Source: Lutraria lutraria (Eukaryota; Mollusca; Bivalvia; Venerida; Mactridae). Taken from it: a stretch of DNA of 64,000 bases. The DNA lies in contig OZ026835.1 in the NCBI GenBank assembly GCA_964023205.1, positions 5,228,414 to 5,292,413 of the forward strand, read 5' to 3'. The position numbers and the translations under genes were made by a program. Below are positions 45,029 to 58,590 of this stretch, in pieces. Within the stretch, counting starts at the first letter, position 1. The number at the start of each line of letters is the position of its first letter. The notes beneath the pieces are model-generated. The model searched no databases, was not told the DNA's origin, and saw only the letters and a list, made by a program, of their open reading frames with translations.

Positions 45029-48000
45029 CCATTGTGTTACATGTATGTATGTACTTCAAATTCCAGCCTAATAACTAAGCTTTATGTTTTAAAGCTCTGT
45101 GGCTATATTTTCGCTCAGATATAATTAATGTGACTACATAATTATGTACAGTGGTGACCAATCGACAATTGCTAGAATTTTATTCTACAGTGCTGTTGCA
45201 ATAGTATGCAGAATCCATGTAGTTACTGACTGAGGAAGCACCGTGTGTAGAAATCATTAACACCTGTAGGTGCAACACCTACAGATATAACTTTCAGATA
45301 TAATATGCCAGATTCACCAGTTTTCCGTGAATCACTTATCAATGCCAAGTCTTTGGTGTGAGGCCAAGTGAAGCATCGGCATTGTTTATTTTCCTACAAC
45401 ACAAGCTGTATGTTTCATTTACAATAATTCATCGCCATTTTCTCTTTTTTCGTAGATGCTGTGATTGCAGCTTAAGATTTTATGAGGAATTTTGTGTAAA
45501 ACATCACTTTGAGAATTTGTTTTCTTTATTTTCTTCAATACAATTTATTCAATTTATTACTGATGCTTGTAAAGTAAATCTTTTCTGTAATATATGATAA
45601 TTTGTTCAAGGTGAAGTTTGCTTGTTACAAATATGTTAATATCCTCGTAAATGGTTGAACAATATTTAGACTGAATGATTATTATCTTGGATTTAAACAA
45701 AATGACAAAGTTTTGTTATATCTAGATAAACATTGTCTGTTTTATACAGGGACCAATGTGAGAGTGGTATGGACTGTTATGAAAGTTTCCCTCCCTTTTA
45801 GATAAAGATAGAAATATTGAATCCACCAGATTTTTCTGTTGATACTGTTGTTTACTACGCCGTTCTCTGGGAAAGTTGAACACTTAAGTTAGAAACCATA
45901 TCTATGTTAGCGAAACAACAGTACACTTAGGTCTATCATTTGTTATTCTTAAATGTTTTCAAACTCTTGTCTGTGATATATTTTTCTGACAAATTCTTTA
46001 ACAGTTTTTCTCTTGTTATTTTGAACAAAGTTCATTAAATATATTCAATATTTATAAAATATGTCAGTTAAGACGTCCCTAATTGGAGATTGGGTTTATT
46101 TTACAAAAAAGGATCTTCCTTTTATTTAGTTGAAATTTATATTATTGTTGACATCTGTTTACATTTATAAGTTACCATAATTACATTTTTACAACTTTCA
46201 TAAATGTTAGAAGTAACTGTTATGGTATAATGTGTTATCGAAGATGTATGTTACAGTCAATGTGGGAATTGCATTGCTATTTGTGTTACCTGGATGTTGA
46301 ACAAGTAATGTGTATAAATGGTTTGGTCTTGCTAGTTGGATGGTAATTAATACTGGCATAGATTGCTTGTGGCTGAGAGTAATGTATGTGTTACACATAA
46401 TATGTACACATATACTTGATTTGCATCATAATTCACAATTTAGGCAACCTTTAGAAAATTATTTGTTTGTCTCTTCTGACTTGATATTTTTTTGTTTGGT
46501 TTGATCAGTTAGGTAGATAAATCTTTTTTAACTGGCTTACACATTTTGGCTTAAACTCGAAACTTAGACGGAATAAAAATTATATGATTTTCATGGTCAA
46601 AATAAAAACACTTGACAACCAGTTTGTTCAGTCGGACTCTGAAGAGGCAAACAAATAATTGTTTAGTTTAGGCCTTAGTAATGATTATGTCTCATGTACA
46701 ATTGTGTATATAGTTTATGACTGCTGAAAAAAAACATATATTTATATATATAGTATATATAGTTGACTATATGGTCTGTTATTTTTGTGCATATAAGATG
46801 TTTTCTTGTTATATACATGAATTTTTTATGTTTGACTGTTAAAACATAAAATTTATTGATCAGTTCTCTATCATGACCTAAGCTCAGTCTTTAATGTTCC
46901 AACCTTCATTGCCACCTTATTTTATACATTAACTTCACATCAATATTATTACAGAAACTTCCAAGTTCTTTTATTATGGTAAAACAAATTTCTTGATAGC
47001 TTTTGCAAATGTGAGTAAAGAACTTATGTTATTACATATACTTTGATGTTTTTTTTGTTTCTTTTTGGCTGTTAATACATTAATTAATCTTGCTACTTTG
47101 ATTTTCTACATACTAATGATGTACATGCATACACACGTGTTTTTTCGTCAATCTTTGTACTTATCAAAAACCCAGTGATGTAATGTTATATTTACGCTCC
47201 TAATTATGAAAATTAGATTTTAAATTAGAGTGTTTTATACAAATAGACAGTGCCAGATGTCTTCTTGTAAATTTAATTTCCAATATGTTTAAATGCTTCA
47301 AGCATTGACACATTGACTGTGGTTGTATATTTTTAGTTATTAAGTATGAAATTGAAATGCTACTTATTCTTGAATTATTTTTTTTGGTCTAATATCTTCT
47401 TGTGAATTCAAACTAGCCAAAACATGATAATAGCATTATGTGTTTCATACATTGCTTTGATCATGATGCAATGAAAAAGTTTTTTTGGTTTCAACGACAT
47501 TTTACATATTTTGTCTGACAATCATAAACAAACTTGAACATTTTGGAATAAATCCACAAAATAAAAAAGCATCATTTTAATGCTTAACGGTAAATCGTGT
47601 CTTTTAAAGGCTATTCTTTGGCTCAGATTTTATGTAAGCAATTCTGCCGTACTTGTTAACAGTAAACTTGCGTCACTTCATAGTTGCAGTAAGATTTTAG
47701 ATTTTTAAAATGCAGTTACAAATTATTTTATTTTTTTGGCTTATTTGTACACTTGATTTCTGGATGGGGTCAATTCTTTTTTTTGGGCTTTAATAATATC
47801 CTTCTTGTACTAACCTAATCCAGTGGTGACCATTATCTATTGTTGACCTCTTAGTTTGATGTGAAAATTCCATGGTAGTACAAATAAACGCCAGTCAAGA
47901 GTTGATACAGAATTGGTCTCTTAATTTTTATCAGCTAACCATAGAAAGTAGGTCAAGTGTCAAACAATTATGAAACACTTTTATTTTGAATTGTTGAATT

Positions 48001-50046
48001 TATTTTGTCTCCTTTATGTACAGTAGAGAATTTAAATCAAGGAGAATTTTTCTAAATTGTCATTTTGAAATAACCATTTTTGATTCAGATTGTTTACCCC
48101 CCCCCCACCCCCCCAATCACCTTCTTACCCTATTGGAGATGTTCAGATGAATTTATTTGTTTCTTATTTTGCATAAATATATCACTTTTCTGTGGGCATA
48201 TTTTGTAAACTTCCCTTAAAAATATTTTGTCTAGTTCTTTTTCAAACTTTTTTCCCAGATTTACAATTTAGTGTTTGATGCTTGTGTTAACTTGAATTGT
48301 TTTTTTGTATGAGTTGATTTTGTTTATAAATATATATGCTTTGGTTTAGAATTACTATATTCTTAGGTGAGGTCTTAATATTAAAAAAAAATGACAAAAA
48401 AACTTAATAATTAATCCATTGTTCTGGATTAGGGTATTCCCCCACCCACTCCCACAAAAAATACCTAATAAGGTAAAAGTATGCATGTTGGTTCTGACTG
48501 ATTGGTTGATAAGTAATAATTCTATATCATTCCAGTGCATTATTTTTTTATTCAACATAAGACATAAAATGTGTATTTCCTGATGAAATAAATTCATTAA
48601 AAGAAACTCATGACAAAAAAAATTCATTTTCATTTCTGATCGCCATTTCGGTGTTTTGGTGTAAGATGTGCTCAAAAGATATGAACTTAAAGTTCATGTC
48701 TAATTAAATTTTAATGGCAAAAAACTAGATATGACATTTTCATTTAAATTTCATGACATTTATGATTAGTCTAAATTTAGACAATATTTAATATCTTTTC
48801 AATTCTACTTTTATAATTCTTTTTTCTCTCTTCCATTAACAGCTACTTGCCTTGATTAATTAGGTGTATTTAGAAGCTACATGTACATGTGTTGAATTAC
48901 AAACTTATATTATTATACTGCCTACGCAAATCAGTTGATGAAAACTTAGTTCATTTACAACTCATATAATTACAACTTTGAAAACTTGTCAATGCCTGGA
49001 GGGAAAACACTTCATGTATATAACACATACTTGTTGTGACAAACATATTTTGATATTTAACATTTCCCTGTCCACATAATCTAACTTACAGTGAAAACTT
49101 ATTTATATTGAGTTGCTAAGTCTTACTGTTCTTGGTCAGAGATTGTAAAATCTTGAGATTTGTGCTCAAACTCCCAATTTCATATTTAGAGTTCTTAAGT
49201 TAACTTTGATACAAATTTAATTAAGCATTAATTTGTTGTATGTTTAACAATGTGATTCTAGGCTAAACGTATAAATAATAGTGGTCATATTTAACTTTAA
49301 TACTAGTTTTTGTTCAAAATGAGATTTGCACTTTGAGTACAATCTTAAGTTTTTGACCTCCGACCCCAACAACTGTACACAAATTTGTATCATTTTCTTC
49401 TAATTATTGATTCAAATGAAATCTGCAATATATACAATTTGTTATTTTAAGTCAATATGTTTCTTTTTTTCCTTATATTGATTTTGAAACTGTTCATCAT
49501 ATTGTGTAACATGAAATCAAAAATTGCAATTTGTTGTTTAATTGTTTGTGTTAAAAAGTAAAAAAAGTCTAAAAAAGAGAAATTTGATCAAAAAAGAAGT
49601 GTTGTTGTTTATTGCATAAATCATTAGTAACAAACCTGTGATGTTAAAATTGTAACAAATTATGTATTTGACTCCATAATTAATAAAAAAAATTGTCACA
49701 GAATATGACCTGGTTGAAACTTAGGTAGAATTTATTGCAATTTAAGATCACAGGTCTGTTGTTATGTTGCCTATTTTTCATTGCTGTCGATTAACTTTAG
49801 TCTCATAAAAAGGTTAACTTCATGAGTTAAGTGAACAGCAGTCATTTATGTGAATTGAAGTGTTAGAGGTAAAAAGAAGACCTATTGTAATTTTAATTAC
49901 ATTATAGGTAGATAGTGTTATTTATTGAGAATCTTATGAAAATTTCCTTGATTAAGCATAACCTATAACAGATTAGCTGTACATAAGAACTATGTTGTAA
50001 ATACAGTAAAAATGATATTACATGTATCAACACTTTTGATACCTCC

Positions 50047-50052
50047 AATAAA
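50047..50052 (+). promoter_or_regulatory. Distal candidate poly(A) signal
   Basis: AATAAA close to the end of the T-rich region. One of several such words, so use is speculative. It marks the distal limit I suggest for a long TENT5 transcript. Confidence 0.25.
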
Positions 50053-50060
50053 AAATTGAC

Positions 50061-51758
50061 TAAAATGTTAAGGTGGACCAATTATCATGTTGATATTTAG
50101 AGGAAATACTGGAAAAGATGAACAGATTTAACCATCATAGATGATTATAAAGAGGTGTATGTAAAATAGAGATAGTTGCTAAAAAAGGGTTTCACTACAT
50201 TTATGAAAACATAACATATTTTATGGATACATGAACATTTAGACAGACTTTGATGTCATGATAGAATACACATTCATTTTATGTTTCAAATTAAGCGTTT
50301 ACCAATCAGTTTCTTTAAAAAAACGCTAGAGTTGATATAAAATACTTGGCTTGTCTACGTGGATGCGTTAATGCACAATTGTCTAAAATTCAAGTATTTG
50401 ACTATCTTGATCAAAGTCTGGGTACAGTGTATCAATGCTTAACTACGTGTATAGTTGGACTGTAAAGCATACAGCAATTGACATATTCGAAGTAAATGCT
50501 TATTTTTTGGCTGTTTTCAAAGAAAAGCGGAAAGATCTCACTTAGGTGGTGAACAGACATGCATTGTCACTGCTTGCAGCACTCCGGTAAAAATGTAAAA
50601 TCAAAATAAAATGATGCAGACAACATTGCGAAATTAATAAATGAATCTTGCTTGCAAAAACCCTATATTTTATAATAGGATGTTTTTATCCAGGCCAGTG
50701 TCATGTCAAACATTGGTCCTATTTTAAATCTACTTACAAAGACTTTAAAGCGATTCATTGCTAGAGACAGCTTCCGTTCAATCGTAAATGGTATTGAGTC
50801 TTTCAACAATATACTGTGATACAAGGATTCCTTTAACTTAGTATTTACATAAGGTGACAAAGTGTATTATCAAGAAAATGTCTATATTAGTATATGAACT
50901 CTGCATATCGATTCAATGTAGTGTTTATTGGCTTAAGAAATATGCAAATCGTAAGGCATTTATATGTATTTTGTATGATATTAATGGCAAGTTTGTCACA
51001 TTTTGGTCATGTAATACACGGCAATGTCTTTGCTTCCACTAACAGCTGACTGTATTGATTTATGGTGGGCAGTTTACAGTCTTGTCCAATAAAAAAAGAA
51101 GACAATGACATTATATTGTTAATTACATTGATTGTTAAGTCAGGTTTTGCTAATAAATACACTATTATGTCTCTTGTAGCATATTTTTCAAGCTCTTGTG
51201 AGGTTTGGGTTAAAAGCATTAATACTAGTATTATAAAAATAGTACATGACAGACTTTAGCATTGACCTTGAAAGTGAACCTGGATAAATGAAGAACATTT
51301 ATAACAAAATTGTTAATTTTGGGGTATTTTTTCTAATCCTATCAAATAGTTTATGAAGACATGAACTGTTCATGAAGTAGGCAAGAAGAGTTCAAGACAT
51401 ATTCATGTTTCCATGAATTCAATTTGAATGGGTTAGTTGTTGATCAATTTGCGAACATTTTCGATAAAAGGGTTCGTCATTTAAGTTATTGTCGGCTTAC
51501 TAAACTGTCCTTCCATTTGATTGGATAACCATATCCTTAAAATATATATGAACAGATATAATACAGATTTTAATCTCACTTGATTATTAAATGTCTAATA
51601 CTATGTTTGGCCAGTGATAAAAGGCACTTAGACTTAAATCATTGATAAACTATTAAGTTTGTTCAATTTGTTGAGAGTTTAAAACCTATATCAGCCATTC
51701 AATCTTACTCCTGTTTGGGGAAAGTTAAATGTTTAAAGTTACACCAGGATATAAGAAT
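50061..51758. other. Non-coding stretch
   Basis: AT-rich, no recognised repeat or gene. Confidence 0.4.
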
Positions 51759-51836
51759 TCGAGGGTTCAACGCAACAGTGTCGTAACTCATATGGAAATA
51801 AGAACAAGTTACGACAGTGTTGCGCTGAGCCCTCGA
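51759..51836 (-). repeat. 78-bp hairpin element, copy 2
   Basis: In reverse it matches 4831-4908 at nearly every position and has exactly the same length: TCGAGGGCTCAGCGCAACAC, then TTGTTCTTATTTCCATATG, then GTTGCGTTGAACCCTCGA. Different flanks on the two copies show independent insertion. Confidence 0.85.
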
Positions 51837-52620
51837 GATGTTATCTAGCAGGAATTTTTATAGCTTCATTTGATGTCATTGTTTAAAATTGATAACTATA
51901 TTATGTGTATAAAAGCTACTAGCTCTTTTAAATGATATAACGAACGTATATAAACAGTTTTTAAAACAAAATACAATTATATTTGATTAATATTTTCACC
52001 TGATAATGTCAGAAAAAAGGCCAAATTTCAATGACAGACCATCTCTATTTTTTGAAGGAATTACCATGAAGTTTTAGCAGCAAAATGCAAAAAATATTTG
52101 GGCTGTAATGTAACTTATATTCTCAAACATGACTATATATTTTCTCTTTAACCTTATTTTTTGTTATTGGTCGACAGTTCTTTATCTATGCATTTCAAAA
52201 GATAACGACTTTTAACTTGGGTTCTTTTTGAACAAATTCTCTTTTCTGAAAAAAATCAAACCATAAGAATACAGTGTAAAGAAATCATTGAATTTTGTCA
52301 ATCATATTAATTTAAAATGCTGCATATGCAATTGTTTTTATCATTTGAGAATATATAAATGAATTTTTACTTCAAAAGGCACAGAAAACAATTTCTGGTT
52401 GCTGGACCTAACAATTTTCTTTGCATTCCTAGACTTTATCATGTCCAAAGAAGGGTACAGCCACCCTTTCAAGAATAAAAAAATATATGTATATTTACAT
52501 ACCCTATGTCTAGCTTGAAAATGCTCATGCATGAGCATAAATTTATTGTTGGATTTTTTAAATAATTTAATTATTGGTAAAATAATTTTATGTAACTGTA
52601 ACAACTTTTTACATAGTTGT
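51837..52620. other. Non-coding stretch
   Basis: No feature could be supported. Confidence 0.4.
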
Positions 52621-52743
52621 CACTTAATTGCTCTGTTCGCATGATTTTTTATGCGGACCAAAGTACTATGTCATTCTGCATCCACCGTGTAATTGTTAAA
52701 CCATGTATGTTCAGTTTTCATGAGTACTTTTAGTTCTTTGATT
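52621..52743 (+). repeat. Dispersed repeat family R, diverged copy with deletion
   Basis: Contains CATGATTTTTTATGCGGACC, AAAGTACTATG, CATCCACCGTGTAATTGTTA, then TTCAGTTTTCATGAGTACTT and TTAGTTCTTTGATTA. The middle GTTCCATGTTGCAGTG segment is largely deleted compared with the 160-bp unit. Confidence 0.7.
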
Positions 52744-53025
52744 AGGACAAGATACATTGGTGGTTTTGAGATTGCAAGATGGTCACACTGACAGTTTAAG
52801 ATCTCACTGTTAAAAATGAATATCTTTAATGATGTTTTAACAAATTACATCATTTGCAGCGGCTGCCAAGACAAAATTTAAAGAATTTTAACAAGCAAAA
52901 TATTTACCTGTGCTGTTTTTGCCATGCCATTTTACCTGACCCCCCCCCCAAAAAAAAACATACATCTTTTAATTGCGGTATATAAGCATCAATTTCATCT
53001 TCAGTGATCGAGCTCTTCATCAGTA

Positions 53026-53250
53026 GACCCGCCTTCGTTGGTGAGTGGTTAAGGTCGCTGATTTCAAATCACTGTAACCTCACGTTGACAGAGGCTCATG
53101 GGCTCAAGCCCTGCTAACTGACCATGTCTCTTTTATGTAAGAAAGTAGGCAGTTGCTTATGGAGTATGGGTGTCTAGTACGTACTATCTGTTTTTTTTTT
53201 CACAGGAACAATGCTGAACTGTTTAAAAGGGGCGTTTAAACTCGACCTAT
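53026..53250 (+). mobile_element. SINE family S2, full length
   Basis: The head GTGAGTGGTTAAGGTCGCTG with ATTTCAAATCACT and a long variable arm looks like a class II (Leu/Ser-type) tRNA. A B-box-like GGGCTCAAGCCC follows. The tail has TTTTATGTAAGAAAGTAGGC, AGTTGCTTA, TTCACAGGAACAATG, GAACTGTTTAAAAGGGGCG and TTTAAACTC. It is collinear with the reverse copy at 11663-11898. Confidence 0.85.
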
Positions 53251-54067
53251 CAAATTAACGAACTGCACATATCGGTAAACATTTGTTGAAATGATTAATT
53301 CATATACAACTTTAATTAGGTCTGATGAAACTTTCATACATCGAATATAATTAACATTTCAATTACGTTTCCATCAAATTCAATTCTTTCAACTTAACAT
53401 CGATAAACAAAATAATTCTAGATTTATGCAAGTTAAATTTATTCAGTGAATTTTCGTAAAAATTTAAATTAATGTGTCAATAAATAGCAACCCTTGCATA
53501 TAATTGGTATTAACCTACATTTTTATGTTTGAGACACTGTAGATGATAAAGTATCTGATTTTGGACTGCGTGCCCTAAAATAGTTTTAATTTCAAAGAGA
53601 TACATATAAGTTTGAAGATAGCAACGAACTGTTACCAGACAACTTGGTCCAGGTTTGGTATTTGCACTCTGTACAGCCCGCTATTTGGTGTACGTATATC
53701 TAAATCATCTGTCTTTTCATGACAAGATTTATACCGAATATATTAATAGACATCATACCACTACTTATACATGCTAGTCTATTTTTGTACCATTTCATGA
53801 TAAGTTCACAGTCAATTACCGAGCAGATTGTGAACTAGACTATTTCATTATGACGAAACAATAATTTAATAGCAATTGTTGCAAACATACAATTAAAATT
53901 GAGAAAATTAATTCATCACATATTTAAATGATGCAAATAAAACATTTTTTTTGTTTTGAAATAAATTAACGTTTCTGCGCCATTAATTCATCTTGCAATA
54001 GATATAGAGGTGAACGTAAAGTATTTTGTCACCGATTATAAATTAATTCATTTATTATTTATATATA
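53251..54067. other. Non-coding stretch
   Basis: No feature could be supported. Confidence 0.4.
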
Positions 54068-54227
54068 GAGTCAAACCTGTGAACAAAGGTCACCCTTATC
54101 GAATACCAAATGTTCCCTTCATTGACAGTCGGTCTTTATTCAGAGGACACTTTGTTCTATATAATCATTGACTGTTTTTAGTTGAATGGCCTTTATTAAC
54201 TTATGGCCACTTACACAGGTTTGACTG
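54068..54227 (+). mobile_element. MITE family B, complete
   Basis: 160 bp from GAGTCAAACCTGTGAACAAA to CACTTACACAGGTTTGACTG, TA on both sides. The interior has GTCACCCTTATCG and GGTCTTTATTCAGAGG. Same length as the 27871 copy. Confidence 0.9.
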
Positions 54228-54575
54228 TGATTTAAATACTTGGTGACATTTTAAATTGACTATTTACAACTAACGCGAAGTGAATTACTTTTGTCAATAA
54301 GTTTCGGGAACCGAAAGTCACATGTACATATTGTACGGCTAAATAAATATGAAAACCATATGGTATTTAACTATTGACCGATATTCTCTATCTATATTAG
54401 CACAATATATTGATCCTTTGTCGCTACAAAAATTTATCTTAGGCTTGTTGGATTATTCATCTGTGGTCTGGTTTTTCAATTATCTTTTGTTTGTTTTCAT
54501 TTTGGATAATGGTATCATAAATTGGGACACCAGTCTGTGTGTAGTTATATCATCATTTAACTACGTACTTTCGGC

Positions 54576-54776
54576 TAGAGCCGCAGCTGTCTGACAGTGG
54601 TTTGTGTGCTGGATTTGTAACCGGCGATATAGGTTCGATTCCCGGTCACGACAGGTCGGTCATACGTCCTTAGCATGAAAATTTGAAAAATGTCGATATA
54701 TTGTTCTCTACTTGTAGTGTAGAAGTTACCGCAGTTCCTTGCTGAAGGGTAAGTTAGTACTGGCGCACACAATTAT
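54576..54776 (+). mobile_element. tRNA-derived SINE-like insertion (single copy in window)
   Basis: GCTGGATTTGTAACCGGCGA followed by TATAGGTTCGATTCCCGGTC is the anticodon-arm to T-arm part of a tRNA-like sequence with an intact B box. A body with ACGTCCTTAGCATGAAAA and CAGTTCCTTGCTGAAGGGTA follows. The A-box side is weak. No sister copy in the window. Confidence 0.5.
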
Positions 54777-55315
54777 ATATAATAAGAGTACGTAAAATAC
54801 TTTGGCTCATGGCCATTTCAAATATCGTCGGAAGTTAGAGATTTGTTTTAAATACTATTATACATAGCATGTACATGGTAAAACTGTGAGACATTGGATG
54901 TACCTTTCTAATTTGTACCAAATAAAAGAACCAGGGTCACTGGGATATATTGGGGTAAGTTAATAGTGTAACCGGAAACAAACATATCTTTACATCTAAC
55001 TGAACACAAATAGGCATTTGTTATGTTAGTTAGTAAGCTTAAATACTTACATGTCATGAATAAGTGTTAAGTATATAGTACTTATGATTATCATCTAAAC
55101 CATACCATAGCAAATAGACCTTGACATTGCTAAATTATATCTTAATTGACCTTTATTGCTCATTTCAAGGTCATTTCAAAACCATGGTCAACAAAATGGA
55201 TGACAAATAATATTAAAACACTATCAAATGAAGTCATTGACAATTCAATTATATTATAAATTATCGAACAGCAATCTTCCTTCATATGATGAACAATCTA
55301 AAGTTAATATGTTAA
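54777..55315. other. Non-coding stretch
   Basis: No feature could be supported. Confidence 0.4.
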
Positions 55316-55353
55316 AACCAAGGACTTATATACATACATATAAGTCCTTGGTT
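55316..55353. repeat. Hairpin related to the 5966 palindrome
   Basis: AACCAAGGACTTATAT pairs perfectly with ATATAAGTCCTTGGTT around ACATAC. It shares the arm AAGGACTTATAT with the 40-bp palindrome at 5966-6005. Confidence 0.85.
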
Positions 55354-55542
55354 AAAAGCAAGTACAACTAGAATGTATATACTGATTTACAAGATACTGC
55401 CAATGTTTTGATGTCTGTTTGTAAACACTGATCAAGCTATCCAGAATGAATGTAACTATATCATTTACGTCTGACGGTGATTGGAAGGGGAAGGGGAGTG
55501 GTTCTTGTTTCAACATGTTCATAAAAGGGGCTGCTTAAGTAT

Positions 55543-55570
55543 AATCAAAGTACTGAAGGTACTTACGCGA
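55543..55570 (-). repeat. Fragment of repeat family R
   Basis: AATCAAAGTACTGAAGGTAC is the reverse of the right end of family R. The rest of the unit is absent. Confidence 0.5.
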
Positions 55571-55699
55571 GGGGGTGTACAGAAATGTTGACCAAAAAGT
55601 TTATGGGTATAATATTATGTCATCATGTTAATATTTGAGGACTGTTCATCATGCCAAGTTTCGAAGACTGTTCATCATGTCAATTTGCTGGTGTTTTTA

Positions 55700-55855
55700 A
55701 CCGGGCACAATTAAGAACCAGGAACCAGGAAATTCGAAAACAGAGCACGGACATAAATGCCCGGATGTCCTGTATCTACTATCCCCTCTCACTGGGTGGC
55801 TCCGAAATGGTCATAGCTGTCGAATGGTCCGTTAAACAATAGATAAATGAATAAG
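55700..55855 (+). mobile_element. SINE family S1, 3' portion
   Basis: Starts at ACCGGGCACAATTAAGAACC and continues GGACATAAATGCCCGGATGT, CCTGTATCTACTATCCCCTC, GGTCATAGCTGTCGAATGGT and CCGTTAAACAATAGATAAAT. The tRNA-derived head is missing (5' truncation). The tail preserves a short A-rich, TAAAT-type end. Confidence 0.8.
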
Positions 55856-58354
55856 TAACCACATTACTATTGCAACCGTCTTACACTAACCACCAATTGT
55901 ACCAATCATAGTTTTATTGGATTTTAATATTTTCACGGTACTTTAATTATAACTTAATTGTCCGATTCAATGATGATATTCTTTCCCAGAGCCCAAAAGT
56001 GGTCTTTTTTATCAAGGCATTCTTGTATTTAATACTGCTTATGCTAAGATGTCGCGATTATATCGTTGTAATTGGTGGTAATTTGAATCACTTTATAATT
56101 GCATATAGTAGGATAGTCGTTGTGTGAAGGTTACATCGCAAGTTATATACGCTGTTAGCGCTTAAAGGCAGACCACAATAAATTGACAAATCTTGGCTAG
56201 TTTACGTAGATTACTTCCTTATGTTATGAAAAATCTGTCAGGCCTGAGCCAACTTTTCAATTTTATGTCGAATTTGGATGATAAATTATTCTGATTATAC
56301 ATGCTACCACAGTGTTTATACTGATATACAAGTTTTTCAAAACATCATGAAAAATGTGGCATAAACTTAAATTGACTTTATGTCAATTCAATACGAGCAC
56401 TTATCAATCTATTATGATGTTTAATTTGAATTCATCATTTTTTTTATTAAGGTTGATGAAAGGCTCACAACAAGAAAGGCATAAAATGACTATATTTGAG
56501 CAAGTTTATTTTGAAATCAGTAGGAACTGAGGCCCATGTGAAAATACGATTACATAGCGTACAAGAAATTACAAATGAGGTAACAAAGACAATGGTTAAC
56601 ATGAAATTAATGAGGATTGACACAGTTACTGCTTTGTATGAATAAATGGGATATAAAGGTTGAAATTAAATTATTCTTTTTATAGAAGTTAATAATATCA
56701 GGTGAAAATATTAGTTAGATACATGAAACATGCATTTATAAGCTTGATAGTGGGGTATTGCGTCGTCCTTTTTCGTATCAGCTTGGCAAAGAGTCAATAT
56801 AAAAAAATATTTATACGTACATGTAAATCATATGTAAAACTTAACTCATAGTCTCGCTCGTTCGTCGTCTCCTATAACCAATTATGATCGTTTCTTTGAA
56901 ATAATATTTTTTTTCTTATGTTTTTTCCCCTAACAAAAATGATATTCAGTTGGGTACTCACGAAATTAAGTACTGTATAACATATCAACTTTAGAATAGT
57001 ATCATTACAGATACGAATATAAGTAAAGGGACTTAATGCAACACTTACATGTATTTGCGTCATACAAGATTGACCATTTTTATTAATCATAATAAACAAA
57101 AAGACATATACTAAAGTACAATGCCAAGTTCTTTGATAAAAGCAAAGCAATTTCATGTTCATTTTTATTGCTCGCCGCACTTTCTTATCCAATAAGTGAC
57201 AGGATTTTAAAAAAATGTCTTTCCTAACTTTATATAGTATAAAAGTCATTCTTCGAAACGAAGAAGTTAAAACGTCGGTCTTATATTCTTTTAAGATAAG
57301 AAAGCCGAAAATATAAATACTGAAATGGTCTTATTCTTAAAGTGGTATTTAAGCTTTAAGGTTACGCTGTGTATGTATATAGTTGACATGCGTCCTCTAT
57401 TTCCCATTCTGTATACGGTACTTCACAGTCTGCTAATGCAATCAATGATCGACCTCATTGGTTCAGTTCAAATCGTAGCAAGCAGTAATATTATTAATTG
57501 AAACATAAAACGGTAAACAACAAGGTCATGCATAGTTTGTTTTTCTGTTGCAATCAGGTCAACATACGATGTGTCAATTAGTCAAACATAAGATCATTCA
57601 ACGTACCAATAAACCCTCTAAAACGCCCCGATAGTGTTTTGCTATACATTCTTTTTAATTAGTCTAGACGTTGTTTGAATGTTTTCTAGATACATTGGGT
57701 ACGATCTTTTGATTCATGAAAGCATTTGCGTGTGTAGTAACACATTTTTTTCTTAGAATGTGGGCGGAGCGTTGTTTTAGAGGCGGTGCGTTTTTAGGGT
57801 ATATCTGTTAGCCTTGATGTGTGAATCCAACGCACTTCTTTATCATTGTTTAGTTATCTACTATCTCAAATTTATCAGTCTTATTAAATATAAATCTGTC
57901 AACATTATCCACTTTATTTGATAAACAAAAGTTCGAGTTGTTTGTTTAATAATTATATTATGTTCGATATATTGTCTGACAATTGTGTTAGGCAATGCTC
58001 ATGCAGGGTGAGATCTTTTGCGAGCCTAGGATTCCTGTATATCTTATAGCTCAAGGAGAGAATTTATTCGTATATCAGTTGGGTTCGATCTTGGTCTTAA
58101 ATGCGATTATACCAATTTCGACTGATGAGTTTTCACACTGTTAATACGTCAGTACGAGCACTGAACTCATAAAATCACAGCCAAGCGGTCAACGTCGTTA
58201 GATTTTTGTAACGACATGGAACCTGAAAGGTCATTAACAGTGTAAATTGTGGAAATGAATATGTTGGCTTTGAAGTACGTAATCTTGATTTGGTTCTATA
58301 AATATATATTTTTTGCTTATGGTATCAACCCAACTTTACGTTGGTCAGTTTCTA
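55856..58354. other. Non-coding stretch
   Basis: About 2.5 kb of AT-rich sequence without a supported gene or a recognised repeat. The minus-strand reading frame at 56872-57249 has no domain. Confidence 0.4.
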
Positions 58355-58590
58355 AGAGGTTAAATTTATTTGAAGTCAGCGACCTTATCCATTCTCGCTG
58401 ATAGAGGGTCGTGGGTTCGATCCCAGCTTCCAATTTTGTATTTTTATGTGAGGTAGTAGGCAGTAACTGTTACTCACGGAAGACGAGAGTCTAGTACTGG
58501 TTCTTCACAGGAACAATGGTTAGGTGAACTATCTGCCATTTATAACTCTGACTGTTGAAAAGGGACGTAAAACTCCTAACTCATTTGCAT
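58355..58590 (+). mobile_element. SINE family S2 with an inverted 5' head
   Basis: From about 58396 the copy runs forward: GATAGAGGGTCGTGGGTTCG, TTTTTATGTGAGGTAGTAGG, GTCTAGTACTGGTTCTTCAC, AGGAACAATGGTTAGGTGAA and CTGTTGAAAAGGGACG. The preceding 40 bp, GAAGTCAGCGACCTTATCC, is the reverse complement of the family head (GGTTAAGGTCGCTGACTTC). The head is therefore present but inverted in place. Confidence 0.85.

Larger units (their letters stand above)
44748..50060 (+). other. T-rich repeat-free region, possible long 3' UTR of TENT5
   Basis: The plus strand is visibly T-rich over A with many T runs, and no copy of the window's mobile families lies here. Poly(A) signal words AATAAA occur at 45023, 47547, 49682 and 50047, among others. 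Vertebrate TENT5 mRNAs have 3' UTRs of several kilobases, so a comparable tail is plausible here. The short reading frames have no domain. Poly-C runs occur at 48097-48115. The extent of the transcript is an inference. Confidence 0.4.

Noticed and set aside
46705..50003. Pumilio-type TGTATATA (46705) and TGTAAATA (49996) words in the putative 3' UTR
   Set aside because: Such AT-rich octamers are expected by chance in several kilobases of this composition.
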